Shown in pieces: positions 43,251 to 52,382 of a stretch of DNA of 64,000 bases; position 1 is the stretch's first letter, and each line of letters opens with the position of its first letter. The position numbers and the translations under genes are program-made. The DNA is from Curtobacterium pusillum (lineage in GTDB: Bacteria > Actinomycetota > Actinomycetes > Actinomycetales > Microbacteriaceae): contig NZ_JABMCE010000084.1 in assembly GCF_013359865.1 (NCBI RefSeq), positions 186,001 through 250,000 on the forward strand, given 5' to 3'. A model generated the notes under the pieces. It ran no database searches, was not told the DNA's origin, and saw only the letters and a list, made by a program, of their open reading frames with translations.

Positions 43251-44318
43251 TCAGTCGGTCAGGTACAGCTGCATGTCCTGCGAGACCGCCTTGGCGAAGA
43301 GGCGGAGCTTGGCGCGGGACTCCACACGGCTGACCGCCTGGCGGGTCGTGTGGACGATCTTCGAGATCTCGTCGAGGGTCATCGGCTTGTCGTCGTCGAG
43401 GCCGTAGCGCATGCGGATCACGTTCGCCTCGTCGCTCGGGAGCTCGGCGACGATGGAACGGATGTCGCGGTGCAGCAGCGTCGTCTCGGTGAGCTCGTTC
43501 GGGGACGCGGCGTCCTCGTCCTCGATGAAGTCGCCGAGCTCGCTGTCGTCCGAGTCGCCGACGACCGTGTGGATCGACACCGGCTCGTGCGAGCGGCCCT
43601 TCAGGTCGACGAGTTCCTCGACGCTCATGCTGAGCTCCGCCGCGACCTCGTCGGGCATCGGCGCGCGGCCGAGGTCGACGGTGAGGTCGCGCTCGGTGCG
43701 GGAGATCTTGTTGATCAGCTCGACCGTGTGCACGGGGATGCGGATCGTGCGGGCCTTGTCGGCCAGACCGCGGGAGATCGCCTGGCGGATCCACCAGGTG
43801 GCGTACGTGGAGAACTTGTAGCCCTGGGTGAAGTCGAACTTCTCGACCGCACGGACCAGGCCGAGGTTGCCTTCCTGGATGACGTCCATGAACGGTAGCC
43901 CGCGCTGCGAGTAGCGCTTGGCGATGCTCACGACGAGGCGCAGGTTCGAGGTGATCATGCGCTCCTTGGCTCGCTCGCCGTCGCGGACGAGCCAGCGGAG
44001 TTCGCGCTGCAGGGTCTTCGGGAGGCCCTTCTCGGTGTTGAGCTTCTCTTCCGCGAAGAGTCCCACCTCGATGCGACGGGCGATCTCGGCCTCTTCCTCG
44101 GCGGTGAGGAGCGAGAGCCGGCCGATGTGCCGGAGGTAGTCGCCGACCTGGTCGACCGAGGCGCCGCGGACACCCGCGAGCTGCTCGTCGGCTTCGACCT
44201 CGGTGTCGAGCGTGGTGGTCTCGACCGCGACCGGGGTCTTCACGGCTGCGGCCTTCCTGGTGCGGCGCGCGGTGGTGCCAGTGGTCGTCGTCTTCGGTGC
44301 TGCGGTTGCGATCGTCAT
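43251..44318 (-). CDS. RNA polymerase sigma-70 factor, group 1/2-like
   Basis: A 355-residue sigma-70 factor with regions 1.2 to 4: VGDYLRHIGRLSLLTAEEE (1.2), NLRLVVSIAKRYSQRGLPFMDVIQEGNLGLVRAVEKFDFTQG core of region 2 written here in part, YATWWIRQAI (2.4) and IPVHTVELI (3). Region 4.2 (313-355) reads TRQAVSRVES where primary sigmas have TRERIRQIES. The short Thr/Ala N-terminus argues against the primary factor and for a group 2 type such as SigB. AGGGAG precedes the ATG at 44318. The upstream region has a dense cluster of GGGGTAC motifs. Confidence 0.88.
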   Translation of the reverse strand: MTIATAAPKTTTTGTTARRTRKAAAVKTPVAVETTTLDTEVEADEQLAGVRGASVDQVGDYLRHIGRLSLLTAEEEAEIARRIEVGLFAEEKLNTEKGLPKTLQRELRWLVRDGERAKERMITSNLRLVVSIAKRYSQRGLPFMDVIQEGNLGLVRAVEKFDFTQGYKFSTYATWWIRQAISRGLADKARTIRIPVHTVELINKISRTERDLTVDLGRAPMPDEVAAELSMSVEELVDLKGRSHEPVSIHTVVGDSDDSELGDFIEDEDAASPNELTETTLLHRDIRSIVAELPSDEANVIRMRYGLDDDKPMTLDEISKIVHTTRQAVSRVESRAKLRLFAKAVSQDMQLYLTD

Positions 44319-44388
44319 GGTGACTCTCCCTGCGTTCGACGGTGATGGCCTCGTTTGGGGGGTGTGATGAGTAAAGCGGTCGCGAGGT

Positions 44389-44641
44389 GTACCCCACAAA
44401 CCGATCGGATCGATTCCCAGGCTTCTCCGTGCTTCGTCATCAGAACCGTCCCCCACGGGGTACAGCCCATCATCAGTCTGGTCCCCCAACTGGCCGGGGT
44501 TCAAGGGGATGACGTGATGTTTCCGCCGTTGCGTCGGTGTTTCTTGCTCGTTTCCGACGATGTACCCCGGTTCCTCGCGCCGAGTGGACACGAAAAAGGG
44601 GTACGTCGATCCGGATCGTTGCGATCCGGTCGTCGTACCCC
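44389..44641. promoter_or_regulatory. Cluster of five GGGGTAC motifs upstream of the sigma gene
   Basis: GGGGTAC occurs at 44389-44395 (minus), 44457-44463 (plus), 44562-44568 (minus), 44598-44604 (plus) and 44635-44641 (minus), followed mostly by A or G. A sixth copy lies at 45377-45383, just before a small membrane-protein gene. The 343 bases between the sigma gene and the next gene contain no supported ORF. Repeated sites of one motif before a regulator suggest a DNA-binding protein or autoregulation. Confidence 0.55.
44598..44641. terminator. Inverted repeat, probable terminator
   Basis: Arms GGGGTACG and CGATCCGGATCG pair with CGATCCGG and CGTACCCC across a short TTG loop, with A- and T-rich flanks (AAAAA before, CGAAAAC after). 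It lies between the small gene at 44662 and the sigma gene, both minus-strand, and could separate their transcripts. Confidence 0.5.
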
Positions 44642-44661
44642 GAAAACCGAACGGATGGGGG

Positions 44662-44835
44662 TCACCAGGAGGGTTCGAGCCACCCCTCGCGACGCTTGGA
44701 GACCTCGAGATCGGCGTCGCGGTCGAACTCGTCGTACTCGCTCTCGATGTCGCCGACGAGGCTGCGGCCGGTGAAGACGCGGCCGCGGACAGCGGAGACC
44801 GCGTGCCGGCCGGTGAAGAACTGCGTGATGGACAT
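44662..44835 (-). CDS. Small hypothetical protein
   Basis: A 57-residue protein (MSITQFFTGRHAVSAVRGRV start) with a basic first half and an acidic second half ending REGWLEPSW. There is no membrane segment or known motif. An in-frame GTG at 44850 is an alternative start and no good ribosome site is visible. It is placed between two other small genes and the sigma factor on the same strand. Unknown function; it could be a spurious frame. Confidence 0.45.
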   Translation of the reverse strand: MSITQFFTGRHAVSAVRGRVFTGRSLVGDIESEYDEFDRDADLEVSKRREGWLEPSW

Positions 44836-44898
44836 GCGGACGATGTTCACCCCGTGACGCGACCTCCGGGTGAACGTCCGGTGACGGGGTCCGGACGC

Positions 44899-45105
44899 TC
44901 AGACGTCGATGTCGTCCTCGTCGCCGTCCGGCCACACGGCGTCGTCGCGTGCGGGATCTGCGACGGCGGGGTGCCCGAAAGCGTCCTCGGGGTCGAGGTC
45001 CGCGAGGTCGGCCGACGCGAGGGCGCCAGCGGAGCCGGGGTCGTCAGCGGAGCCGGGCGCGTCAGGCGAGCCGACGGCGTCTGCGGGTTCCGGGGTCGCG
45101 CACAT
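44899..45105 (-). CDS. Acidic low-complexity hypothetical protein
   Basis: A 68-residue Asp/Ala/Pro-rich, strongly acidic protein (GSADDPGSAGALASADLADLD) ending EDDIDV. It has no globular features. A GTG at 45138 would add about 11 residues. Its codon pattern is compatible with coding, but low complexity makes that weak evidence. Function unknown. Confidence 0.35.
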   Translation of the reverse strand: MCATPEPADAVGSPDAPGSADDPGSAGALASADLADLDPEDAFGHPAVADPARDDAVWPDGDEDDIDV

Positions 45106-45163
45106 GCACCGCAGGCTCGCACCGTGCGGTGAACGCACGGTGAAGCGCGGCGGATGGGTGGGA

Positions 45164-45367
45164 CTACTCGGCGGACGCCGGTGCGGGCGCGGCCACGCCG
45201 TGTTCACGCTCGAAGCGGGCGCGCTCCTCCGCCTCGACCCGGGCGTAGGCAGCGCGCTCGGTGCGGTCGGCCCGCATGATGGCACGCATCACGAACCAGA
45301 AGATGAGGCCGACGACGACGGTCGGCGTCAGGGCGAAGATGATCCCGGTCACGACTCCATGCGGCAC
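45164..45367 (-). CDS. Small single-pass membrane protein downstream of lysS
   Basis: A 67-residue protein with one membrane helix (VVTGIIFALTPTVVVGLIFWFVM, residues 5-27) followed by a charged coiled-coil-like tail (RTERAAYARVEAEERARFEREHG). The start is probably GTG at 45367, 29 bases after the lysS stop, so it is likely the last gene of the lysS transcript. Function unknown. A GGGGTAC motif sits between it and lysS. Confidence 0.65.
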   Translation of the reverse strand: MPHGVVTGIIFALTPTVVVGLIFWFVMRAIMRADRTERAAYARVEAEERARFEREHGVAAPAPASAE

Positions 45368-45396
45368 CGGAGCATCGTACCCCGCCCGGCAGGGAG

Positions 45397-46902
45397 CTAC
45401 TTCACCAGCGGGAAGAGGATCGTCTCGCGGATACCGAGCCCGGTGATCGCCATGAGCAGGCGGTCGATGCCCATGCCCATGCCACCCGAGGGCGGCATCG
45501 CGTGCTCGAGCGCCCGCAGGAACTCCTCGTCGACGCGCATCGCCTCCGGGTCGCCCCCGGCCGCGAGCCGCGCCTGGTCGACGAACCGCTCGCGCTGCAC
45601 GACCGGGTCGACGAGCTCGGAGTACGCCGTCGCGAGTTCGAAGCCACGGACGTAGAGGTCCCACTTCTCGACGATGCCCGGGCGCGTGCGGTGTTCGCGG
45701 GTCAGCGGTGAGGTGTCGACCGGGAAGTTCATCACGAACGTCGGGCGGTCGAGCGAGTCGATGACGAAGTGCTCCCAGAGCTCCTCGACGTACTTGCCGT
45801 GGGTGGCGTGCGAGACCTCGACACCCTGGGACGCGGCGAGCGCCTGCAGTTCCGCCAACGGCGTCGAGGGCGTGATCTCCCGACCGGCCGCCTCGGACAA
45901 GGAGCCGTACATGTCGATGCGCGGCCACTCGCCGCCGAGGTCGTACGTGGTGCCGTCGGCCAGGGTGACCTCGAGCGCGCCGCCCGTCACCGCGCGGGCG
46001 GCGTTCTGGACGAGTTCCTGCGTGAGGTCGGCCATCTGCTCGTAGTTCCCGTACGCCTGGTACGCCTCGAGCATGGCGAACTCGGGCGAGTGGGTGGAGT
46101 CGGCGCCCTCGTTGCGGAAGTTCCGGTTCACCTCGAACACGCGGTCGATGCCGCCGACGACGGCGCGCTTGAGGAAGAGCTCCGGCGCGATGCGGAGGTA
46201 CAGCTCGGTGTCGAACGCGTTCGAGTGCGTCACGAACGGCCGTGCCGAGGCGCCGCCGTGCTGGGTCTGCAGCATCGGGGTCTCGACCTCGAGGTAGTCG
46301 TGCGACGCGAACGTCTGTCGCAGCGAGGCCATCACGGCGGCACGGGCACGGACCGTCGCGCGGGCGTCCTCGCGCACGATGAGGTCGAGGTAGCGCTGGC
46401 GGACCCGCGTCTCCTCGTTGAGCTCGTTGTGGAGGTTCGGCAGTGGCAGGATCGCCTTCGCCGCGATCGCCCAGTCGTCGACCATGATCGACAGCTCGCC
46501 GCGCCGCGAGGAGATCACCCGCCCGTGCACGAACACGTGGTCGCCGAGGTCGACGAACTCCTTCCAGCGCGCCAGCGACTCCTCGCCCACCTCGGCGAGG
46601 GAGACCATCGCCTGGATGCGGGAGCCGTCGCCGGACTGCAGCGAGGCGAAGCAGAGCTTGCCGGTGTTGCGCGAGAACACGATGCGGCCGGCGACGCCGA
46701 CCACGTCCTGCGTCTCCTCGCCCGTTTCCAGGTGCTCGTACTGCGAACGCACCGCCGGGATCGTGGTGGTGATCGGCAGCTCGGCCGGGTACGCCTCGAT
46801 CCCCGACTCCAGGAGCTTCGCCCGCTTGTCGAGCCGGACCTGTCGCTGCTCGCTGGTCTCCTCGGCGGACAGGGCGTCTGCGGCGGCGGTCTCTTCGCTC
46901 AT
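45397..46902 (-). CDS. lysS: Lysine--tRNA ligase (class II)
   Basis: A 501-residue class II lysyl-tRNA synthetase charging tRNA-Lys. An OB-fold anticodon-binding domain ([20 protein letters not shown]) comes first. Motif 2 is [20 protein letters not shown] and motif 3 is [14 protein letters not shown] near the C-terminus. Length is standard. It follows the DUF2520 gene by 58 bases at the end of a long minus-strand housekeeping array. Confidence 0.98.
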   Translation of the reverse strand: MSEETAAADALSAEETSEQRQVRLDKRAKLLESGIEAYPAELPITTTIPAVRSQYEHLETGEETQDVVGVAGRIVFSRNTGKLCFASLQSGDGSRIQAMVSLAEVGEESLARWKEFVDLGDHVFVHGRVISSRRGELSIMVDDWAIAAKAILPLPNLHNELNEETRVRQRYLDLIVREDARATVRARAAVMASLRQTFASHDYLEVETPMLQTQHGGASARPFVTHSNAFDTELYLRIAPELFLKRAVVGGIDRVFEVNRNFRNEGADSTHSPEFAMLEAYQAYGNYEQMADLTQELVQNAARAVTGGALEVTLADGTTYDLGGEWPRIDMYGSLSEAAGREITPSTPLAELQALAASQGVEVSHATHGKYVEELWEHFVIDSLDRPTFVMNFPVDTSPLTREHRTRPGIVEKWDLYVRGFELATAYSELVDPVVQRERFVDQARLAAGGDPEAMRVDEEFLRALEHAMPPSGGMGMGIDRLLMAITGLGIRETILFPLVK

Positions 46903-46960
46903 TGCTGGTGCGGCTCCGATGGGGTCGTGGGGGTCCCCGAAATCGTACAGCGCCGCCCGC

Positions 46961-47653
46961 CTACAGCGTCGCCTGCCCGTCGGCAGCGGCGAGCGCGTTG
47001 TCGACCGCCGACCGCACCAGTGCCCCGAGGACCCGCCCGGGGTGCTCCACCCCGATCCCCTCGAGCGTGCCGGCGGACTGGTCCACGATCGCGGTCGAGA
47101 AGCTCACCGCGGCACGGACGGCATCGGCGTACGCGGGCCGGTCCTGCTCGTCGACCACGAACGGCTCAGCGCCCATCTCCACGACGAGCGCCTGGGCGAT
47201 CGGGAGCACGGGCGCCGGGGCGGTCACGGCGCAGTACGCGTCACGGAGCCGGACGAGGTCGACGCTCGTGCCGGTGAACGCCATCGCCGGGTGGATCGCG
47301 AGCGGGATCGCCCCGGCCGCCATGGCCGGTGCGAGGACGCCGACGCCGTGGTCCGGGCTCGTGTGCACGACGAGCTGACCCGGCTGCCAGATCCCCGCGT
47401 CGGCGAGCCCCTGCACGAGGTCGGCGAGCTGGTCGTCCGGCACCGCGAGCAGCACCAGCTCGCTCCGCTCGACGAGGTCCGGCGTCTCCAGGACGGGGGC
47501 GCCGGGCAGCATCGCCTCGGCACGGTCGCGCCCGGCGTCGGAGACGGCGGTCACCCCGACGACGGCGTGCTCCGCGTTCGCGAGCGCCGCGCCGAGGACG
47601 GGTCCGACGCGTCCGGCACCGAGGACGCCGACGCCCAGCCGTCCCGCCCTCAT
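46961..47653 (-). CDS. DUF2520 / Rossmann-like domain protein
   Basis: A 230-residue protein with an N-terminal Rossmann nucleotide-binding motif ([16 protein letters not shown]) and the DUF2520 helical domain ([17 protein letters not shown]). It resembles ProC/6-phosphogluconate-dehydrogenase-like oxidoreductases and is regularly found near panC and folK in actinobacteria; its substrate is unknown. ATG at 47653 overlaps the stop of the PH-domain gene by four bases. In this window panC does not follow it. Confidence 0.85.
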   Translation of the reverse strand: MRAGRLGVGVLGAGRVGPVLGAALANAEHAVVGVTAVSDAGRDRAEAMLPGAPVLETPDLVERSELVLLAVPDDQLADLVQGLADAGIWQPGQLVVHTSPDHGVGVLAPAMAAGAIPLAIHPAMAFTGTSVDLVRLRDAYCAVTAPAPVLPIAQALVVEMGAEPFVVDEQDRPAYADAVRAAVSFSTAIVDQSAGTLEGIGVEHPGRVLGALVRSAVDNALAAADGQATL

Positions 47654-49431
47654 CGTGCGGCTCCCGGTGGCGGGACCTCGCCCCAGGGGCCGGGAGGCGC
47701 GGCATCGGTCCGGTGCGCACCCTGCGGACCGGACGGGGTCGCGTCGGAGGCGGTGGGGGCGGTGGTGTCGACCGCCTGCGGGACCGCAGCGTCCCCACCG
47801 GCGCCGAGCCGGGCCTCCCGTTCGCGCCACCGATGGGACGTGTCCGCCGCAGCCGCCTCGACGGCGCGTTCCGCGGTGTCCGACCACAGCCGCTGCGCGT
47901 CCTGTGCGTCCAGGGCGCCGACACGGGCGGCCACCGGACCCTGCACGGTCTGCACGTGCACGGAAGCCAGCCGGAGCGCGCGCTCGAGCGGCCCCTGCGA
48001 CACCTTCACGCTCTGCACGCGGGGCAGCGGGACGATGACCAGCGACCGCCAGACGGCTCCGAGCCGGAGCAGGACGGCGCCCTGGACGAAGCGGTAGCCG
48101 TTGCGGCGGAACGAGAACGGCCGCAGCCAGGCGCCCCGTCGCGGGGAGTGCACGAAGCCGCCGCGGTCGCCCGTCGTCGTGAGACTGTCGTCGACGACGT
48201 TCACGGCCTCGGACGAGCCCTCGCGGAGCTGCTCCTGCGACGCCGAGGGACCGGCGACCGCGGTGCCGACGAGGCCGGGCAGGATGATGTCGAGGACCTC
48301 CCGGACGTCGGCCGCGGTGCCCACGGGCAGCACGATCGACGAGACCTGCTGGTTGTTCGACGCGCCGTTGCCCGCGTTCGTCGCACGGTTGATCCGGACG
48401 TCCCACCAGCCGAAGGGACGCCAGAGCAGCGGCTGCGCGACGCTCACGGCGTGGATGCGCCCGGGCGGCAGGGTCTCGTTCGAGGTCGACACCAGCCCGA
48501 ACCCGATCCGGATGCCGTCCCGGGTCTCGGCGATCGTGTACTGCAGCGAGCGGGAGAACTTCCGGACGTAGTAGCCGCCCGCGCCGATGACGGCGGGGAA
48601 CAGGCCGAACAGGATCCCGTACTCGCCGGTGACCGCGACGCTGACGATCATGGCGGCGACGGCCAGCACGATGAACACCGTGGTGCCGGAGAGCAGCATC
48701 GACGCGATGAGCCGGCCGGGATGCACCTTCACGACGCGGGTGGCGCGCACCGCTGCGGGGTCGAGCTCGGGCGAGAAGATCTCGTCCACGCGGTCCTGCA
48801 GCACACCGTTCGACGCCCGCGCCGGATCGTGCCGTCGGTCGTCGTCCTTCGCCCCGGACGCGAGCACGAGGATGCGCTGCCGGAGGTCGTCCGCCGCCCG
48901 CACACCGAGGTACGCGAGCTGCACGTTCGCGTCGTTGCCCGCCTGCGCGATCTCGAGCTTCGCCGTGCCGAAGATCCGCGGGACCAGCGGCCGCGAGATG
49001 TTGATGCCCTGGATGCGGTCGAGCCGTGCCTTGCGGTTCGTGCGGAACAGGACGCCCGAGCGGACCTCCACGATCTCGCCCGTCACGCGGAACTCGTGCA
49101 TGCGCCAGGAGAGGGTGAAGAGACCCAGGAGCACCAGGAGGATGACAGCCACGCCGAGGAGCACCCAGCCGACCACGCCGTGCTCGTACACGTAGCGCAC
49201 CGGGTCGCCGTCGTCCTGCCGGCCGCCGCCCCCGGGGATGAAGAGCTCGACGACCTGGTCCCGGAGGCTGTTCACCACGTAGCCGAGGATCACGATGAGG
49301 AAGATGCCGCCCTTGAGCAGCGGTGTCAGCGGGTGCATGCGGTGCCACTCGCCGTCGGTGAGCGGCGCAGCGGCGGCCGCGTCGCCGCGGGAGGGCGGCG
49401 CGGGCGGCAGCGGCCCTGGTCGGAACGTCAT
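47650..49431 (-). CDS. PH-domain membrane protein (YdbT-like)
   Basis: A 593-residue membrane protein with several bacterial pleckstrin-homology (bPH2) modules and membrane-helix pairs: GGIFLIVILGYVVNSL, VGWVLLGVAVILLVLLGLFTL and VFIVLAVAAMIVSVAV. The bPH2 modules contain RIQGINISRPLVPRIFGTAKL and the matching QPLLWRPFGWWDVRI and VQSVKVSQGPLERALRLASV copies. The tail is Pro/Ala-rich. Homologues lie in pairs with a short PH protein, as here. Their function is unknown. The start ATG at 49431 lies nine bases after the short PH gene. Confidence 0.85.
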   Translation of the reverse strand: MTFRPGPLPPAPPSRGDAAAAAPLTDGEWHRMHPLTPLLKGGIFLIVILGYVVNSLRDQVVELFIPGGGGRQDDGDPVRYVYEHGVVGWVLLGVAVILLVLLGLFTLSWRMHEFRVTGEIVEVRSGVLFRTNRKARLDRIQGINISRPLVPRIFGTAKLEIAQAGNDANVQLAYLGVRAADDLRQRILVLASGAKDDDRRHDPARASNGVLQDRVDEIFSPELDPAAVRATRVVKVHPGRLIASMLLSGTTVFIVLAVAAMIVSVAVTGEYGILFGLFPAVIGAGGYYVRKFSRSLQYTIAETRDGIRIGFGLVSTSNETLPPGRIHAVSVAQPLLWRPFGWWDVRINRATNAGNGASNNQQVSSIVLPVGTAADVREVLDIILPGLVGTAVAGPSASQEQLREGSSEAVNVVDDSLTTTGDRGGFVHSPRRGAWLRPFSFRRNGYRFVQGAVLLRLGAVWRSLVIVPLPRVQSVKVSQGPLERALRLASVHVQTVQGPVAARVGALDAQDAQRLWSDTAERAVEAAAADTSHRWREREARLGAGGDAAVPQAVDTTAPTASDATPSGPQGAHRTDAAPPGPWGEVPPPGAAR

Positions 49432-49440
49432 CCGGCGCCC

Positions 49441-49962
49441 CTACAGTCCGGCGCGGCGCGACTCGGCGAGCTCGACGAGCCGGTCGCGCAACTCGTCGGC
49501 GTCGGCGAACGGGATGCCCGGGATCCGGACGTTGGTCGAGGCGGCGGCCGTCACGAACTTCAGCTCGCTCATGCCGAGCACCCGGTCGAGCGGTCCGCGG
49601 TTCACGTCGACGAGCTGCATGCGGCCGTACGGCACGGCCGTGAACCGCTGCCACATCAGGCCCCGTCGCAGCACCAGGTCGTCGTCGCGCAGGGCGTACC
49701 CGATCGCCCGGACGCGGCGAGGCGTCAGCGCCGCGGTGATCACCGCGACGACGAACACGACGATCGCGATCAAGGTCCACACGATGCCGGCCGGCCGCTC
49801 GAATCCGCCGCTGACGACGCCGATGAGGACGCAGCCGGCAGTCACCACGACCCCGATGACGATCGTCGTGATGAGCTCCGTCCAGACGAGCTTCGGCGAC
49901 ACCCGGGTCCAGGTGGTGCCCGTCAGGCCGAGGCCGGGCTCGTCGAGTCGTTCGCGCGGCAT
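49441..49962 (-). CDS. Short PH-domain membrane protein (YdbS-like)
   Basis: A 173-residue protein with two membrane helices (ELITTIVIGVVVTAGCVLIG and GIVWTLIAIVVFVVAVI) followed by one bPH2 domain (RRGLMWQRFTAVPYGRMQLVDVNRGPLDRVLG). It is the small partner of the long PH-domain protein encoded next. It lies 35 bases after the DUF3180 gene. Confidence 0.85.
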   Translation of the reverse strand: MPRERLDEPGLGLTGTTWTRVSPKLVWTELITTIVIGVVVTAGCVLIGVVSGGFERPAGIVWTLIAIVVFVVAVITAALTPRRVRAIGYALRDDDLVLRRGLMWQRFTAVPYGRMQLVDVNRGPLDRVLGMSELKFVTAAASTNVRIPGIPFADADELRDRLVELAESRRAGL

Positions 49963-49997
49963 CGCGGGCCTCCTGCAGTCTGGTGGGTGCGCCTGGG

Positions 49998-50489
49998 TCA
50001 GTGTGCCTGCGTCGTGCCGCCCCGGGGGAGGTCGTCGTCGTCATCGTCGCCCGGAGGCACCACGCACATCCGTTCGGCGACGAGTGCGCACACCGTCAGC
50101 ACGAGCCCACCCCCGACCGCCACGACGTTCGGCAGGGTCGAGCCTAGCGAAGGGAGGGCCGAGCGGGTCAGGAGGTACACGACCAGCCCGAGCGCGAAGC
50201 CCCCGAAGAGCGCGCCGCAGATGCTCGACGCCTTCGCCAGCACGACCACGCGGGTCGCGTAGAGCGGGTCGACGGGGCGCTGGCGTCCCGTGCCGTCACG
50301 CGCGTGGCGCCGGATGGGCCGTGCCATCAGGACGACCGCGATGCCGATGAAGGCGAGGGTGATGCCGAGCGGCGTCGCGAGGAACAGCGTGGGCGCCTGG
50401 CGCGAGGCGAGCACGGCGTCGAGGGCGAAACCGGCGACGGCGGCCACGACAGCGACGCTGACGAGGGTGGAGGCTCGGGTCGGCTTCAC
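49998..50489 (-). CDS. DUF3180 membrane protein
   Basis: A 163-residue protein with four predicted membrane segments, matching DUF3180, which is found after folK in many actinobacteria: VKPTRASTLVSVAVVAAVAGF start, PLGITLAFIGIAVVLMARPIRR and VVLAKASSICGALFGGFALG. The tail is Asp-rich. GTG at 50489 overlaps the folK stop (GTGA). Function unknown. Confidence 0.85.
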   Translation of the reverse strand: MKPTRASTLVSVAVVAAVAGFALDAVLASRQAPTLFLATPLGITLAFIGIAVVLMARPIRRHARDGTGRQRPVDPLYATRVVVLAKASSICGALFGGFALGLVVYLLTRSALPSLGSTLPNVVAVGGGLVLTVCALVAERMCVVPPGDDDDDDLPRGGTTQAH

Positions 50490-51010
50490 GGGAGTGCCTC
50501 CGGCACGTCGAAGAGGCGCGGCTCGTCGACACGCTCGGTGTCGTCGCCGAGCGCGGCCAGCAGCTCGGCGACGGGCCCGGCGCCCGGCAGCACGGCGTCC
50601 GGGTCGGCGTCGGCCCACGGCGCGAGCACGAACGTCCGTTCCCCGGCGCGCGGGTGCGGCACGGTGAGGCTCGTCGTGCCGATGGTCAGGTCGTCGTACG
50701 CCACCAGGTCGAGGTCGAGCGTGCGGTCGCCCCAGCGGACCTCGCGCGTGCGACCGTGCGTGTCCTCGATGCCGTGCAGGGCGTCCAGGAGCTCCTGCGG
50801 TTCGAGCTCGGTGTCGACGACCACGACGGCGTTGCGGTACCGCGGCTTCGTCGTGTCCGGGCCGTCGAGCGTGAGGGCGACCGACTCGACCTCGCGGCTG
50901 GACGCCACCGGACGGACCCCGGGCAGCGCTGCGATCGCGGCCGCGGCGGCGCGCAGGGTGCTGCCGCGGTCGCCGAGGTTGGCGCCGAGGGCGATGACGG
51001 CGCGGCTCAC
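50486..51010 (-). CDS. folK: 2-amino-4-hydroxy-6-hydroxymethyldihydropteridine pyrophosphokinase
   Basis: A 174-residue FolK that activates the pterin for folate synthesis. IALGANLGDRGSTLRAAAAAI starts the protein, the metal and pyrophosphate motif is VRWGDRTLDLDLVAYDD, and PHPRAGERTFVLAPWADADPDAVLPG ends the family core. It overlaps the folB and DUF3180 genes by four bases each. Confidence 0.95.
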   Translation of the reverse strand: MSRAVIALGANLGDRGSTLRAAAAAIAALPGVRPVASSREVESVALTLDGPDTTKPRYRNAVVVVDTELEPQELLDALHGIEDTHGRTREVRWGDRTLDLDLVAYDDLTIGTTSLTVPHPRAGERTFVLAPWADADPDAVLPGAGPVAELLAALGDDTERVDEPRLFDVPEALP

Positions 51011-51405
51011 TCTTCTTCCTCGTCGCGGTCCGCAGGCAGGACGCCGCCGCGGGTGCGCCGGATCGTGATCGAGACGTCGTCGAACGGCACGGTGATGGGC
51101 GCCTGCGGCTTGTGCACGGTGACCTCGGTCGCCAGGGCCGCACGGTGGGTGAGCACCGCGGCGGCGATGCGCTCGGCGAGGGTCTCGATGAGGTCCACCG
51201 GGTCGCGTTCGATCTCGGCGACGACCTGCTCGGCGAGCACGCCGTAGTGCACGGTGTGCTCCAGGTCGTCACTGCCGGACGCGGCGCGGGCGTCCACCTC
51301 GACCGCGACGTCGACCACGAAGTCCTGGCCCTCGGCGCGCTCGTGGTCGAAGACGCCGTGGTGGCCGCGCGCGCGGACACCGGTCAGACGGATGGTGTCC
51401 CTCAC
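51007..51405 (-). CDS. folB: Dihydroneopterin aldolase
   Basis: A 132-residue FolB. The motifs are LTGVRARGHHGVFDHERAEGQ at the start, LEHTVHYGVLAEQV in the middle and LIETLAERIA with the catalytic Glu. The GTG at 51405 overlaps the folP stop, so translation is coupled. It supplies the hydroxymethyl pterin for FolK in the same operon. Confidence 0.95.
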   Translation of the reverse strand: MRDTIRLTGVRARGHHGVFDHERAEGQDFVVDVAVEVDARAASGSDDLEHTVHYGVLAEQVVAEIERDPVDLIETLAERIAAAVLTHRAALATEVTVHKPQAPITVPFDDVSITIRRTRGGVLPADRDEEEE

Positions 51406-52376
51406 GATCGAGCTGCCCTCCAGGCGTCCCAGACGTCGAGCACGGCACGGGTCGGTGCCGGGTCGTGCACGCGTACACCCCACGCCCCGCGTTCGGCGGA
51501 GAGCAGGCTGATGGCGGCGGTGGCGAGGTCGCGGTCCTTCGGCGGCGCACCGGCAGCGCTGCCGACCCCGTCCAGGAAGCGTTTACGTGATGCGGCGACG
51601 AGCACCGGCAGCCCGATGGACGCGAAGCGCTCGTACCCGGCCAGGATCTCCCAGTTCTGCACGCCCTGCTTCGCGAACCCGAGCCCGGGGTCGATCACGA
51701 TCTGCTCCTGACGCACGCCCAGGACGATGAGTTCGGCGACGCGCATCTCGACCTCGCGCCGGACCTCGTCGACGGCGTGCACGTACTCGGCGTTCCGGTA
51801 CATCCGGTCGCTGTGCCCGCGCCAGTGCATCACCACGAAGCCGGCGCCCGTGTCCTTGACGACCCGGGCCATGTCGGGGTCGGCGAGGCCGCCCGAGACG
51901 TCGTTCACGATCGCGGCGCCGAGCTCCACCGCGCGTTCCGCGGTGGCGGCGTTCATGGTGTCGACGCTGACCGGGACGCCCTCGCCGACGAGCTGCTGCA
52001 CGACCGGCAGGACGCGCCGCTGCTCGACCTCGACCGGCACGCGGTCGGCTCCCGGGCGGGTGGACTCCCCGCCGATGTCGACGATGTCCGCGCCCGCGGC
52101 GACGAGCTCCCGCGCGTGCTGCACGGCGGCGTCGTACGCCTGGTGGAGGCCGCCGTCGCTGAACGAGTCGGGCGTGACGTTGAGGATGCCCATCACCCGG
52201 GTGCGATCGTCGACCGGCGTTCCGCGGTCGCGGTCCCGCCGCCGGCCGGTCACGATCTCCGGCACCGGTGCTGGTGCCCGGAGGTCGATCGCGACCGTCG
52301 GCGGCTCGGCTGCTGCTGCCCGCGCCTGGCTCACCTCGGCGAGCCGACGCGACCGTCTCGTCGGCAGGTCGGTCAT
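51402..52376 (-). CDS. folP: Dihydropteroate synthase
   Basis: A 324-residue FolP joining pterin and p-aminobenzoate. The markers are MGILNVTPDSFSDGG, the IVDIGGESTRPGA and NDVSGGLADPDM segments, and VLVAASRKRFLDG. The N-terminal ~50 residues (RRSRRLAEVSQARAAA) are an extension beyond the barrel. The ATG lies 6 bases after the ftsH stop. folE, which usually stands between ftsH and folP, is absent here. Confidence 0.95.
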   Translation of the reverse strand: MTDLPTRRSRRLAEVSQARAAAAEPPTVAIDLRAPAPVPEIVTGRRRDRDRGTPVDDRTRVMGILNVTPDSFSDGGLHQAYDAAVQHARELVAAGADIVDIGGESTRPGADRVPVEVEQRRVLPVVQQLVGEGVPVSVDTMNAATAERAVELGAAIVNDVSGGLADPDMARVVKDTGAGFVVMHWRGHSDRMYRNAEYVHAVDEVRREVEMRVAELIVLGVRQEQIVIDPGLGFAKQGVQNWEILAGYERFASIGLPVLVAASRKRFLDGVGSAAGAPPKDRDLATAAISLLSAERGAWGVRVHDPAPTRAVLDVWDAWRAARS

Positions 52377-52382
52377 GCCGGC

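Noticed and set aside
44560-45132. Plus-strand frame over the small hypothetical genes
   Set aside because: Composition looks like a reverse reading. It crosses the GGGGTAC hairpin and has no start context.
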